Shown here piece after piece: positions 1-11,369 of a stretch of DNA of 64,000 bases (positions are counted from its first letter, which is position 1; the number at the start of each line of letters is the position of its first letter). Below the pieces are notes generated by a model that saw nothing but the letters and a program-made list of their open reading frames with translations, made no database searches and was not told the DNA's origin. Made by a program: the position numbers and the translations under genes. The stretch is from Sabellastarte sp. h YS-2021 (Eukaryota; Annelida; Polychaeta; Sabellida; Sabellidae), in contig OZ024938.1 in NCBI GenBank assembly GCA_964017235.1, positions 57,713,816 through 57,777,815 on the forward strand, in the 5' to 3' direction.

Positions 1-189
1 AGCACATTCTGTATATGATGTGCAAATATCCACCACAAAAATATTATTTCCAACTTAATGAACCTTATGAATATTACCATAATAAGAAATGCATTGAGTC
101 GAAAAACGTGCCCAGATGAGTAAAATACCATTGGCTACAAGTATGTGTTTCTTGAGTCTAGGATGAAAGAGAGTGCACTAAGCATAAGT

Positions 190-310
190 TAACAGGCTTG
201 GCCTGTAAGTACTTGGCTCTCACCTGTCTGGTACTCGGTTTGAGCCCAGCTAATGGTCACATGTGGGATTTACTAACATGACCTTGGCTGTTGAAAAGAA
301 ATGTGATAAC
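190..310 (+). mobile_element. Degenerate SINE-B-like tRNA-derived fragment
   Basis: A B-box-like stretch (cggtttgagcccagc) is followed by 'taatggtcacatgtggg' and 'gaccttggctgttgaa'. These match, in order, the post-B-box body and the 'gaccctggctgttgaac' segment of the well-preserved SINE-B copy at 2569-2727. The A-box side is poorly conserved and the gacgtaaaa tail has decayed. It resembles the pieces at 25995-26110 and 32985-33050. It is an old remnant with no coding content. Confidence 0.45.
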
Positions 311-619
311 TGCATTTTTGACCTTTGACCCAAAAGGCTCTGAACTGAACTAGGATTCATATAGTTTGTGACCTTGTGCTAATTTGAGTATGGACTCCAA
401 TTTTGGTCATTTGGATTTAATGGGATACTTTCTGAGACTAGAATGGACGAAATCTAGAATTTTTTTTTTCAAACTCGACCCCCTTTTATCTGGTAAGCTC
501 ATTTCCCTTTCACAACAACCTTGGCAATCTTGTGCCACACATTTGGCCCCGTAGGGTCACCAGTATATACAGATATATTTCCCTGATGCCTTTTGTAAAT
601 ATTTATTAAATTTATGACC
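311..619. other. No recognised feature
   Basis: AT-rich sequence with a short T run near 460. I see no coding, RNA or repeat signal. Confidence 0.5.
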
Positions 620-790
620 TTCATTAAGAAGGATATGCTTTTGAATGTGTTTCTTTGTCTGCCTCTTTGCTTGTCTGTGTTTGCGACAACGACAAAAGTA
701 ACATGAACAGATCTTTCTGAACTGCTATGGGTATAACCCGGTCAAATGTACTTACATTTTGACAACATCTAGAACCTATGCTGGATACAA
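620..790 (+). repeat. R-family interspersed repeat (TTTGTCTG / GATCTTTCTGAA type)
   Basis: A run of ttgtctg/cttgtctgtgttt words leads into 'cagatctttctgaa', then 'ctggatacaaaaaagttcc' and a short A/T tail. The same word order recurs at 32215-32350, 37436-37560, 41286-41420 and 54500-55040, where 'aatggatctttctgaattt' and 'gggtaccaaaaaattcc' match closely. No terminal repeats or target duplications are visible, so the element class is unknown. Confidence 0.45.
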
Positions 791-1582
791 AAAAGTTCCA
801 AATTTTTAAAACCGCACCCCCAAAAGTCTGTGCTCGAAGAGTGATTTCTCATTCATATACTTATTTAATTCAAAGGTATTTTATAAATCATTTATATGAC
901 GTGGTACAAGTTTCGAGAAGGCCCGGGTTGAATATACAACTTGTTGACAATTCGTACATGGCTGTGGTATGATTCCTATTACTGTGTATACGTACTCTGC
1001 TCTCATATATGTATAACTAAGAATAAAATATATTTTACTCTAAGGTGAAAAGAGATCTCAATCATACAAGGACCAAAGGACACAACTCATATCACTGATT
1101 GAAAACTAAATGCTTTAATACTGTAAACCAAAAGACTATATCAAGCTCCCGCGTGCTTTAAAGTAAATCCATTTGTTTAGTTGGGATTTATATGAATTAC
1201 AAAATATGTTTTTCACAATTATAATGTACTCATGCAAGTTTGTAAAGATAATTATATATTCACTCTGATATCAGAACTTGAAAATCATAAAGATGAACTA
1301 AAACATTAAAAAGAGAGGGTTACCGTGCCCATGATGAATGATCTCTTGGGAAAATCAACAGTTGAGGTTTGCTCCAAATTTCGTAATCAATAATACTTTC
1401 TTTTTAAAATATGAATAAGTACTACCACTGAATGTTGTTAGGTATTTTCAGAAATCCTTGGTATTAAAAGCACTCAGATTCAGTTAATTTAGCTTCAATG
1501 TCTATTATTCAAAACTATTGTGGGCACATGCCTGGCTGTGCCGTTTTCTTGTGAGAGGCATATTACATCTCCTCCAACCTGA
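791..1582. other. No recognised feature
   Basis: AT-rich single-copy-looking sequence. The 64-codon reading frame at 778-972 has no recognisable motif and overlaps the R-family end; I treat it as chance. Confidence 0.5.
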
Positions 1583-1599
1583 CCAGAAGGTGGTAATTT

Positions 1600-1833
1600 A
1601 TTTATTTGGGGTTTTACGTCGCTTTCAACACTATATAGGTCATATCACGCCGGGTAGTTTTGTGGGCAGAGGAAACCAGTACATACAGTTGGTCAAGGAT
1701 CTGTACTGTAAACTGCTGACCATCGGTAAGCAACTACCAACTTTCCCACTTAAGGTCCGGGTTTTGAACCGCTGACCTCAGAGGTGGGAGGCGAGTGTGT
1801 TACCACTGTGCCACCATGCCCCCCCCCCCCCCC
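1600..1833 (-). mobile_element. SINE-A, full-length, with 17-bp target-site duplication
   Basis: On the minus strand this reads as a tRNA-like head, a central domain and a 3' tail. The head has an A-box (tggcacagtggtaacacac) and, about 35 bases later, a B-box-like ggttcaaaacc. The core is 'cagtttacagtacag' ... 'accaactgtatgtactgg', and the tail ends gacgtaaaaccccaaataaataaa. A 17-bp direct repeat, ccagaaggtggtaattt, flanks it exactly at 1583-1599 and 1834-1850. This is the hallmark of LINE-mediated insertion. The GGGG at the start of the head has become a 17-base run, read as C on the plus strand (1819-1835). The 85-codon plus-strand frame here is antisense to the element. Confidence 0.93.
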
Positions 1834-1881
1834 CCAGAAGGTGGTAATTTGCAGTATAGATAATTTGATCAACTACTTTGA

Positions 1882-2087
1882 TCAGGTTACCTCTTTTCCA
1901 CTAGTAAAACCCATTATGAAATTTAAAATGGATTTGTTTTTTTTAGCATAAAACCAGAAGGTTTTCAAACACCTTTTCGAAGGCAAGAATGAGACAGACT
2001 GATATAAATTTCCATCACACACTACAGTTTTACCGCATTCATTGAAACCAACACATTCTGTCATCACTTGAGTGCACTTCTGCATTC
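1882..2087 (-). other. Possible cysteine-rich exon (weak candidate)
   Basis: The minus strand has a good 3' splice-site look (ttttattcaattacag) ending at 2088. An open stretch follows, reading QKCTQVMTECVGFNECGKTV then VCDG, and continues open to 1882. The spacing of cysteines and the CVGFN motif loosely recall PAN/apple-type domains, where a 'C.gf.y' signature is common. That is an analogy, not an assignment. There is no convincing matching 5' splice site and no neighbouring exon. A chance open frame is at least as likely. Confidence 0.15.
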
Positions 2088-2220
2088 CTGTAATTGAATA
2101 AAAACTGTTTTTGCTCTTCTTTATTAGTAGGAGGTGTTGGATGTGACATAATCCAGTTAGACAATAGTTGATATTTTGTAAAAGCATCCTCATGTGGATT
2201 TGTTTTTCACTGAAAAGCAA

Positions 2221-2553
2221 ACCCTCACAAAAAAAACGAAGGGAATTCTGGGGAATTTTACGACGTACAGTTGTTATATTAACATGTATATGTTTGTCAT
2301 ATATTTTTATGTAAATGTAACGTTAGATAATTAGATTATTAGATAATTAGATATATTTAAGGATATCTATAGGGAAACACTTGCAAGTTGATGTATTTTG
2401 TAAATTAGTGCATCGGTGCACAACTGGCCATGACCGCTATGGTTCTCGGGAGATATAGTTTTTTTATTAAAACAATATCTCGCGAGAGACTATTGTGAAA
2501 GTGAGCCTTTTTATTGAGATTCATCTACAAAGTCATTATAATCGAATAGCTCA
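2221..2553. other. No recognised feature
   Basis: AT-rich stretch with a short attagataatta run near 2330-2350. Around 2440-2490, 'ctcgggagatatagtttttt' and 'aacaatatctcgcgagag' form a small inverted repeat (tatctc.gcgag) of no assigned role. Confidence 0.4.
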
Positions 2554-2568
2554 TTGCATCGGATAAGG

Positions 2569-2727
2569 CAAAGTCAAAGTCAAAGTTGGGGTTTTACGTC
2601 CCGTTCAACAGCCAGGGTCATATTGGGACAGGTCCTCAGAATTGCCACTTGTGGGACTCGAACCCACAGAGGTGACAGCCTATGATTAGATGCCAAACTT
2701 GCTAACCACTAGGCCACTGAGGACCTC
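2569..2727 (-). mobile_element. SINE-B, full-length, with 15-bp target-site duplication
   Basis: Minus-strand order: tRNA-like head with A-box region 'tggcctagtggttagc' and B-box 'gggttcgagtccc', body 'gaggacctgtcccaatatga' / 'ccctggctgttgaacggg', and tail gacgtaaaaccccaac followed by ctttga repeats. The head resembles tRNA-Glu-like promoters (tggtctagtggttagg). The 15-bp duplication ttgcatcggataagg flanks it at 2554-2568 and 2728-2742. The tail core gacgtaaaaccccaa is shared with SINE-A although the heads differ. Confidence 0.9.
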
Positions 2728-2805
2728 TTGCATCGGATAAGGGAGTATAAGCTAAATGTACTGTAATCAGATTTTCAACTGTAAGCACTTACCATATGTT
2801 GGTTC

Positions 2806-2866
2806 AAATTTTTTTTTTAATTTTTATTTATTTATTTTTATTTATTTATTTTTTTTTTTTTTTTTT

Positions 2867-2897
<31 letters not shown>

Positions 2898-3120
2898 GTT
2901 AAGCATGGCTAGGATGGAATGCAGACAGCTGTACAGGTCATACCACAACAGGTAGTTTTGTAGGCAGAGGAAACCAGTACATACAGTTGGTCAAGGTTCT
3001 GTACTGTAAACTGCCGCCCATCGGTAAGAAACTACCAGCTTTCCCACATAAGGTCGGGGGTTTGAACTGCCGACTTCAGAGGTGGGAGGTGAGTGTGTTA
3101 CCACTGCACCACCATGGCCC
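2806..3120 (-). mobile_element. SINE-A with rearranged 3' end and 14-bp target-site duplication
   Basis: The head and core match the other SINE-A copies (tRNA-like boxes on the minus strand, 'cagtttacagtacag' core). The 14-bp repeat ccatatgttggttc flanks it at 2792-2805 and 3121-3134. The 3' end is unusual. The expected ggggttttacgtcgctttc is replaced by a long T-rich tail, a 22-base G run (2877-2898) and about 25 bp of foreign sequence (2901-2926). Part of that foreign sequence is an inverted copy of DNA at 3290-3308. The G run probably grew from the GGGG of the tail. Confidence 0.88.
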
Positions 3121-3382
3121 CCATATGTTGGTTCGATGAATGGCAAATATATTTGAAAAGTTCATCTTGAACCAACATGTTAAGGGAGCCTACTCACATG
3201 TCCCTCCTTATCAACTGGTATTTTCCTTTCTGTCTATCCTAATCTCCTGATATATGCTATATATAACGAGTTCTATATGTGGGCCTTTGGCATTCCATCC
3301 TAGCCTTGATTAGGGGTCAAATTTGTACCATATCTTCTGCAAACATACACACAGATATTTGGTATTTTTTTTGTATATGTAT

Positions 3383-3679
3383 TTTACTCAGCGCAATATC
3401 TCCATGTACTACAGGACTCAAAGAGCTATATGACCCATGACAAGTATAGCCCAACTGTCAAACTACTGACATTCCCCTAACTAAAACACAGAGGCTCAAG
3501 GATGACCATTTATCGATCTCCTAGAGCTCTTTAACCTGCCACTGGGGATAGGACCCAATGACAGGACCGCCATTTTAAATGGTCATCCGAGCCACTATGT
3601 ATCTGCCTGTATGGTGGGATTGAAACCACGTCGTCTGTGTTCCTAGGCGAGTGTGTTAGCCACTAGGCCACAGTGGTAT
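3383..3679 (-). mobile_element. SINE-C (third tRNA-derived family), near full-length
   Basis: Read on the minus strand: an A-box-like 'tggcctagtggctaacac', a B-box-like 'tggtttcaatcccacc', and a body containing ggatgaccatttaaaatgg. This is followed by 'gacagttgggctatacttg' and a 3' end near 'catggagatattgcgctgag'. The body and tail recur at 49198-49445 and, in part, at 32742-32806. The head recurs at 15352-15455. The body is unrelated to SINE-A and SINE-B. No clear target duplication was found. Confidence 0.7.
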
Positions 3680-4805
3680 TCATAGAGTACATATACATGT
3701 CATGAGATATAAACACATCAGACTGTCTCTTTCTTAGCTGTATGCTGATGTAAAGGCCAGTATATATATGTGAGAATATCATACAAACTGAAACTTCATT
3801 ATCTGAAGTGATCCCTAATTGCAAACTGGGGCCTTTAGCCAGGCTAATTCGGTCCAACATTGTAAGTCGTATCAGCACAGACGCTAAGTTCATTTTATGT
3901 TGCATTTAGTTGGATTAGAACCCAGAACCACAGAGGCAATTACAAATTAAAAAAAAATATGCCACACTTGATAACTACTTGGTTTTTTACTCTATATAAG
4001 AGTTTATATTCATTAAAATAGTTTGCAATACAAATGACAAATCCCTCCTTATATATCTTGTAAAAACTTGCCAATAAAATGTCACAGTCAACCATTTGCA
4101 CTAACATTGTTTTTGAACTTCTAATGCATAATTAAGCAGACAAAGAGCATAAAATGCTGAGGCTTTTAAAATCCCAATCCTGTCAATGATATCCTCAATT
4201 TTGCAGCTGTATATATTTACCTATCTGATTTTACAGTTATGGGACGTCTAAAGTTCCCTATTTTACATCCCCCGTGGAAATACCAACAGCTCTCAGTTAC
4301 AGACTTAGGGTGCTTTGAAAAATTAAAGCATAATGAGAAATGAAAACTTAAACCCTCATTCGCCAGGGGGCGTCTGCTGTGATGGTCTGTCTAATGAGCT
4401 GTATGTCTTTAGTAATTTGAGCAGAGGTTTGATTTCCCAAGACTGTGGCTTTAATGGCTTGGTCTCATTGACACCCTTTCTCTAAATAAGTGCACTGGCT
4501 GAGTCTGGAGTTTAACATATTTCTCATTAAACTGCATGAGGTTTCAAGCTGAAATCTAACAAATATCACCTAAAATGGTATATGTAAATTTAAACACCAC
4601 ATATAAGATACAGGGATGTCAGAGTCTTGTGTTTAGTATATTTCAAGTCACAATGCCTGGAAACGTAAACTGAAATCTTATGCACTCTGTTGGTATGACC
4701 TTTTTCACCGTGTAATGGTGGTAGCACAATGCAGAAGACCTGCAGCGATAAAATACAGTTGTGGTGACAAAGCATTCTCATTTAGGTTTAACATCACTTA
4801 AAGCT
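3680..4805. other. No recognised feature
   Basis: AT-rich. The 80-codon frame at 3663-3905 (minus) overlaps the SINE-C head and has no motif. Around 3900-4800 I see no repeat, RNA or coding signature. Confidence 0.45.
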
Positions 4806-4962
4806 CATTGTATAGGTCACGAAAGGTAGTTTTAAGGGCAAAAAACCCAACATGTACTAGTTGGTCAAGATTCTGCATTGTAAACTGCCATACTTTGGTA
4901 AGCAATTACCAACTTTCTCACGAAGGGTTGTGTCTGCGGTTTGAGCCGCCGACCTCAAAGGA
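4806..4962 (-). mobile_element. SINE-A, truncated and diverged
   Basis: Plus-strand text 'tataggtcacgaaaggtagt', 'ttggtcaagattctgcattg' and 'aagcaattaccaactttctc' follows the SINE-A core order in antisense. The 3' gacgtaaaa tail and the outer head (A-box side) are missing. The two short plus-strand frames here are antisense to the repeat. Confidence 0.7.
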
Positions 4963-5129
4963 CACTGTTTGCAAAACATTTAAAATGGAATCTTAAAAAG
5001 AAAACTCTCCCATTGGCTGCTGAAAGGAATTGGAGAAAAGTGACCTCCCAAAAAGTTATGCCCCTAGACAATTTGCCTCCCATAAATCAGTGGGGTGAAA
5101 ATTGGCCTCCCAGAAAAATCAAAAGCACT

Positions 5130-5445
5130 CTTCATTTAATTTTCATTCAAATACCTAGATTACAAGATCAAAGCTTTAATTCCTTTCTAAGACTACTCAG
5201 GGTCAAAGAATAAAAATGATGTTTGGACCATTTGGGCAGGTAACTTCAACGAGATCAGTACGTGATTGAACTATACTCAGCATCTATTCAAATACCTACT
5301 CTAGATTGCAAGACCAAGGTTTAATTCCTTTATATAACTACTCAGTATTGAAAAAAATAAACATAATATCCCTTTAACTACTTAATATCAGACAGCAGTG
5401 TGTGGTTGAACTATACTCAGCATCAATTCAAATATCAGCCACTAA
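5130..5445. repeat. Tandem repeat, about 140-bp period, two copies plus a partial third
   Basis: The phrase attcaaatacct recurs at about 5146 and 5286, and as attcaaatatca at 5427, a spacing of 140-141 bp. Each unit contains 'ttaattcctttctaagacta' or its variant 'tttaattcctttatataact', then 'actactcag', and ends 'gattgaactatactcagcat'. Copies are diverged and AT-rich, with no coding content. Confidence 0.7.
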
Positions 5446-5892
5446 ATGTGTTGTCATGTTTATAACAAAATATCTTATGGTTTTTTATGTAGTCTATCTG
5501 TATGCCTACCGCATTATTCATTATCATTAAAGGTAAGCTTCAGGGAAGCCAATTTTCCACCCCAACAAATTTGGGAGAGACCAGTTTAGTAGGAGAGCAG
5601 CTTTCCAAGAAGCCACAAAAGACGTTGATGTGGCAATGGGCTCTTAACTCTCATAATGTTTGCCCTAACTCTGTGTCAGGGAGCTGGAGCATGCTTTTAT
5701 TGTCACTCTTTTAATTCATTGTAATGCTTGTGTGTAAGTGTGGAGGGGAGTGGGCGCTTAATATCCTAACAGCATTTAGACTTTCTTAAGTACTGGGGTT
5801 ACAGGTTGTAGAACTTTTGTGGTGAATTATGTTATGGGTTTTTAAGTGGGAACCTCACTAGAGATCTTCTCTTTTGTCGTTTTTCTTGTCTC
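5446..5892. other. No recognised feature
   Basis: A 70-codon plus-strand frame (5502-5714) lacks any recognisable motif. Nothing else is supported. Confidence 0.45.
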
Positions 5893-6075
5893 CAGACTGT
5901 CATGAATTGTGGTGTAGTGTGGTGAGTACCTGTCTCGTCACTGAAGTTAAGCAGCAATGGGCTAAGTTAGTACTTGGATGGGAGACTTCCTCAGTGCACT
6001 ACTCGTGTCTCTGATGGCTTTGCGGCTCGCGCTGGTAGAGGGAAACCTCTTTTGGACTTGGTAAACATGCTACCA
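5893..6075 (+). mobile_element. 5S rRNA-derived SINE (SINE-5S), best-preserved copy
   Basis: After 'ccagactgtcatgaattgtg' comes a 5S-like internal promoter: 'cactgaagttaagcagcaat', gggctaagtta, then 'gtacttggatgggagac'. These correspond to the box A, intermediate element and box C regions of metazoan 5S rRNA. A non-5S body follows, 'agtgcactactcgtgtctct' then 'gatggctttgcggctcgc'. This body recurs in the copies at 14556 and, in reverse, at 24115. The 5' part is not normal 5S and the element continues past box C into the body, so this is a SINE rather than a 5S gene. SINE3 of zebrafish is the known precedent for a 5S-headed SINE. Confidence 0.87.
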
Positions 6076-7439
6076 GTTTTAATCCTATCAACACATTTTT
6101 TTCTCACCATGGGACAAAGGGGACTTTTGGTTTTAAATCCAGTTTCAAATGAGATTTATCAGATTATCATCACTCATGTAGATATGATCTCGAATTCATT
6201 GATACCAGTCAGATGGCTTATAAATCAAGTATATTAATATCCTCAAAGATACAGATGTAAATACCTCGCAAAGAGATTGATGACTTCATCAAATACCAGT
6301 AACAAAATCTGAGGCTTTTTTCTGCCTGAGAAAAATGCAGATAGATATAGTAATAAAATATTCATCTGTGTTCATAACTGCAGAAAAAAATGATCATAAA
6401 TGAAAATCCATATGATAAAAGTGACAGGACATAAATTATATTTAGTTTAAAATTGTGACTAAATATATAATTAGTTCCATTAATCATTGCGAAAGCCAGT
6501 GAATTCCGTATTCTTTTGTGTACCACTATATGGGCAAGTTTAAGCATGCATAAATATGTAGCTTATTATTATGTCTATTTAACAAAGTCTGGGTTGTTCG
6601 GGTTCTTTTTTTAGTGCATAAAATAACAGTCTTTCTGAAAATAAAAAAGTATAAATTAGTTAATTTGTTTGAATTTTAAATATATTTGAAAAGTATTTGA
6701 TTAATCATTTTTCTAATATATTTTATGCACCTTAGAATCCTGCTAGTATAAATATTAAGTACAGTATATGTCAACCAAATTAGGCAAAATATATCATTAA
6801 CTTTTAAAAAAATCCGAAGAATTCATAAATTGCCAATTACAAAAATATATACTAAAATGTAAATGGTAATAAATGTTGGATACTGGTCTTAGTGTGGTCT
6901 TATCTTACCAACACTTTCTGAAGACTTGGGTGAGATGAGACAAAATGACAAAGGAGACAAAATCTTCCCGACTGTTTCCTAATAATTTAGTTCAACACCA
7001 ATCTAGAATGTCCAATTTCATTGCGATGCTTGTTAATTTTCTGTGTTGCTTTGCACTTTTTGCGGACTGTGAACTTTTAGCCTTGCTTGTGGCTAAAGCT
7101 TCATTTCATTAAACAACAAAGGAGAGAGAGAGAGAGATGGAGAAAGGCTTCCTTAAGGCTTGAGATTCTTTATTATTGGGATAAATTTTCACTTTGGATT
7201 GGTTTCCATTTTCATATTGTTATCATATGCGCCCTGACTTCTGCATCACGTAGACTGCTCAAATTTTGTTAACCGAAGTTTGTATCTCCAAACATATACG
7301 AGTTCCTTATGATTTTTACTTCGTTTAAATCTGAAGCAATTGGTGATATATGAGCACATTGTGAAAAAGACTAATCCGTTGTCAGAAAACAATATTACTA
7401 CTTCCTTCTGCATCTATGTAACCTTATTTATATGGGGAG
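6076..7439. other. No recognised feature
   Basis: AT-rich (about 6240-6860 especially). There is a short (ga)n run at 7119-7136. No coding or RNA signal is seen. Confidence 0.45.
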
Positions 7440-7802
7440 GCTAAACCAGTGCAGAACTGTAAGCCAATGCCACTGCTGTTAAAGTATCTGACAAAGGCAG
7501 TCTAGATAATACAGATATGGAAAGTATTTCAACTGTTGCAAAAAGGAACTTGCCACGGGGAACTAAAATAGTACAGAACTGTAAAGTATTGCCACTGCTA
7601 TAAAATCACTGAAAAAAACATTGAGACAGAGAACTAAAATAGTACAGCAATGTTATCTATTATCAGTTGTGTAAAACTATTGGCAAAGAAAACTAAGATA
7701 GTAGTACAGAAATGTGAAAAAATAACCACGGATGTAAAACTATTAACATAGAGAACCACAAAAGCACAGAACTGTAAAACATTAACACGGGTGTAAAATC
7801 AG
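7440..7802. repeat. Degenerate minisatellite, about 60-bp period, left part
   Basis: Unit landmarks are 'agtacagaactgtaaagta', a c/gcactgc/gtgtaaaa segment, and acatagagaacta. Starts of the 'acaga/caatgta' landmark fall near 7572, 7642, 7705 and 7766, spaced 61-70 bp. The same unit resumes after a foreign interruption at 8215. Copies are 20-30% diverged by eye, so the array is old. Confidence 0.75.
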
Positions 7803-8214
7803 TTGCTCAGTTCGTCAATCCATGTCGGGGGGGGGGGGGGGCGGTGTGTGTGTGCCAGGGTCAGCCTTGTCCTGCTTGTCCCTAGTACAACAGCTCACTA
7901 TACCAATCAGAGGAGACCAAAAACTCCCTACATCCGGAATGAAGTGTAGGGCTCAGGAGAACGGAGGGGTCGAGCTCTCATAACATCCGGTGAGGGTAGC
8001 AATGGTAAGACGTCTCACAGAGAGAAATACTGTATTGGTAAAAGGTCAGATAGAAGGTAAAAAAGTAAGAAATGTCATAGTGGGACAAGGTCAGGTAGAA
8101 GGTCAAAACATCATCATGGAAGGATCACTATCAAGTTTGAGGCTTTTTATTTTCATGTTAGTAAATTCTGTACAATTTCAGGTTAAACACTTGAAAATGT
8201 GAAAATAAAACCAT
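7803..8214. other. Unrelated DNA interrupting the 60-bp array
   Basis: About 410 bp that does not follow the repeat. It has a 15-base G run (7827-7841), then GC-richer sequence with 'ggaatgaagtgtagggctca'. Two copies of a ggtcag/agatagaaggt phrase lie near 8044 and 8089. The ends show no clear inverted repeat or target duplication, so insertion is inferred only from the array resuming on both sides. Confidence 0.5.
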
Positions 8215-8890
8215 ATTTTCAAGCAAATATTTCCACTGGTGTGCAATCATTGACAAATATGACTAAGGTAGTACAGAAATGTAAAATATTTCCACTGGTT
8301 TAAAATCATTACCAAAGATGCCCAAAAGTAGTACAGAAATGTTAAATACAACTACTAGTGTAATACTATCCACACAGAGGACTAAAATAGTCTAGCAATG
8401 TAAAGTATTTACTGTGGTCTAAAATCACTAACACAAAGAACCGAGAGAGTACAGAAATGTAAAATATCACTACTTCTGTAAAAACAACTGATATAGAGAA
8501 CCAAAATAGTGCAGCAATGTAAACTATCACCATTGACTCAGACAAGTACGGAAATATAACATATTGGCACAAATGTTTGCAATTTGCTACAATTTACAAT
8601 GAATTCAGTCTTGCCACATGTATATAAAATGTTATCATGTAGAAAACTAAAACACTTAAAGAAGGCACAATATCTCAGTCATATAAAGACTGACACATAA
8701 GAAATAAAAATAATTAAAAAATTTCAAACATTGTCAGTGTTTGACGAACATGTATGTAAATACTGACATGTAAAGTAACCTTGTAAGCTTAAAAATATAT
8801 TGAAACATTGTCAGTTATGTAAGCAATGACATAGAGTCGGCAACGTTTAGGAAATATATAAAAGAGTAGCATTTCAAAAATTGCAAGCCA
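8215..8890. repeat. Degenerate minisatellite, about 60-bp period, right part
   Basis: The landmark gtacagaaatgta/gtctagcaatgta occurs near 8271, 8330, 8389, 8449 and 8509, a steady 59-60 bp step. Each is followed by a 'ccactggtttaaaatcatta'-like segment. It fades into weaker copies up to about 8890. It is the same family as 7440-7802. Confidence 0.75.
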
Positions 8891-11369
8891 AGTATGACAT
8901 ATTAGGTATTCCTTTTAAAATTGTACTTCATAAAAAAGGTTACTTGACACACTGATTGTTAATATTTGACACCAAAGTCTCTGGCATCAGCATTGACCCA
9001 CATTCAGGCTATTGTTGATTCTAAACAATGTTCTCAAACAGCTACATTTTTTATAGAAATTGAAGTAGCATTATTGAATCTATTCAATCATTATGCACTT
9101 TGATTAAATGCAAAAATTGACATTCTTATTTGTTTTGTATAAAAAAACCCTCATCTGTTTCATGGCTAAAATAATTAACACACACACAAAGGCCACTTTT
9201 TTGCATGAATGCCCAATAATTCATCCAGTTTTAGCCTTAAATTTGTACCATTCTCAAGGGTTACCTTAAGCTGATGTTAATACAACAGTTGATCTGAAGT
9301 TGTAACAGCCTATAGTTAACCATCATCTACCATCATCAATGAGAAGAGAGCCACGGTTAGTCCCAACCTTGTGAGAAAATATGACCCTGAACTAATGTAC
9401 CGATTTTGAGTTATGTGCACTGACAGATAGACAAACGGCTGGATGACAATATCCTCACCCTCCCTTCTTGAGACTAGGATAATAAGAATTCAAAATATAA
9501 TTCAAGAGGTTTATTTTATATGTACACTAAATCAGTGTAATGTATTCAAACTACGGGCTGCCGAGGAATAAAGAAGTTATTGCCTAATTTTTGTTTCTCA
9601 ATATTTCGGTCAAAAATGTCACTCGGTGGATAACACAAAAAAATGCATACTCCCTTGACCTATTTATCACTGGTATAAAATCGGAATATATGGACTGAAC
9701 TGTGAATGGGGTACTGATAACCATTTCATATGGTTAAAAAGCTGCTGGAAGTGACATCTTGCATATCTTTATTTGAACATAAAAAGGGAACATATGTGAA
9801 AAATATCAAGGCACCCCGGAGCACCATTGTGATCCACACTGCTGAATCTGCAGTAAATTGGAACAACTCAGTATCTTGGGAGACATCAGAAAATTGAACA
9901 CTCCTCTGATGTCCTCATCAGATTAATTTTTATGATGACATATCATTGGTTCGTTCCACTTTTGACCCCGGGAAATATGGGTTGCATGATAGGAATACTG
10001 AACATTGGAACATACTGAGGGAAAGCTTTTAAGTATTTTACTTTTTTAAACATCAGATAAACAAGTAGTGAATGAATGAAACAAACACTGTAAATAATAC
10101 TAAAAACTTAGTAAAACTGAAACTGAAGTACTGAAAATAAGAAAAAGATTGAAAATTCTTTGCATTCTAATGTTGTATTTGGATTCACAAGAATTTTCAG
10201 TCTCTTGCAAATTCTCTCGTGAATTCTAATATGAAAAGGCTAAGTGAACAAATACTGAATATACCAAAGGCTGTGACAATTCTTGTGAAAATTATCGATT
10301 CTAGTACTGTATTTAAGTTATTCCTCTTGTGGTTGTACATATACTAATGTAGAACATTATCTCTTCTTTTTAATTATGACCGTAAAATTTAAACAGAATG
10401 CATGAGTAAACTATTTAAAAAAACTTACTTAAAAGACATAAAATCTATCATAAACAGCTTTATGTTTGTCCTTGATTTTCGTTTTTATCTGTTTATGTTT
10501 TTGTACATACAATGTTAACTGTGAATGAAAAAGATTGACTAAAAAGGGGTCAAATATCATAACATAATAAAATACGTGCCTTTATATAGAATCACAAAAA
10601 GATTATTATTTTTAAACCCAAATTACAAGGCCAATAGAGAAATATTCCGATGCGAATATCAGGTTAAAAATGGTTGTTAATCTATAACAATGCACTCACC
10701 TGTGGCATATCTTTGAAGCTATACATTTCAGTCTTTTACTATCAATAGCTTTTCAAATAAGCGAATAATATACTTCTTTTCATCTAAAACTTGTTTCTGT
10801 TTTTTAAACTCAATTTCTCGACAGAAAAACAGTCACTTCTCAACTGTTAAATATAGAGGCACATGTATGCTGGTTCCAAAACTTTATTTTATCCAAGCAA
10901 AGCTCCATGTCGTAAAGTCTCCGGTTGATAGAAGTTCTGTTACTCAAATGTCTTTTGTGAGGATAGAACCTCGCTCATAGTTTCGAAATCTACAATTTTT
11001 TCAATAATGATCAGCACTGTTCAGACAAGGTCCGCATAAATTTATAGTTTTGTGGTGTCGCGGGTCCTGAGTTCTTATTTAACATTCAAGATGCGGGTTT
11101 AAAGGATATTAAACAGACCATTTATCTCATCTGCTCACCAGCACTGAAAGATTAAAAATAGCCTTTCAAATGACCCTTTGTGTTGATTAGGAAAACAGCT
11201 GTATTTTCCCTAAATAGGGCCCACACAGAGACAAAGAGTTTTTTATAAACAGACCGCCATTTACTACTATGAATATTAGGTGTTACAAACTTGTCAACCA
11301 GTGACTATTTGTCGTCATTATTTCTGAAACTATGTAGCCTACAAGTATATTACATACTCCATTAGACAT
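8891..11369. other. No recognised feature
   Basis: About 2.5 kb of AT-rich DNA without a reading frame of 60 codons or more on either strand. No SINE boxes, tandem repeats or LINE motifs are recognised. Confidence 0.5.

Noticed and set aside
1600..1833. True tRNA gene in the SINE heads
   Set aside because: A- and B-box motifs are present, but no cloverleaf with an acceptor stem can be drawn, and the head continues into the SINE core.
5893..6075. Functional 5S rRNA gene
   Set aside because: Only the internal promoter region resembles 5S; the 5' part differs and a non-5S body follows without a terminator, and other copies share that body.
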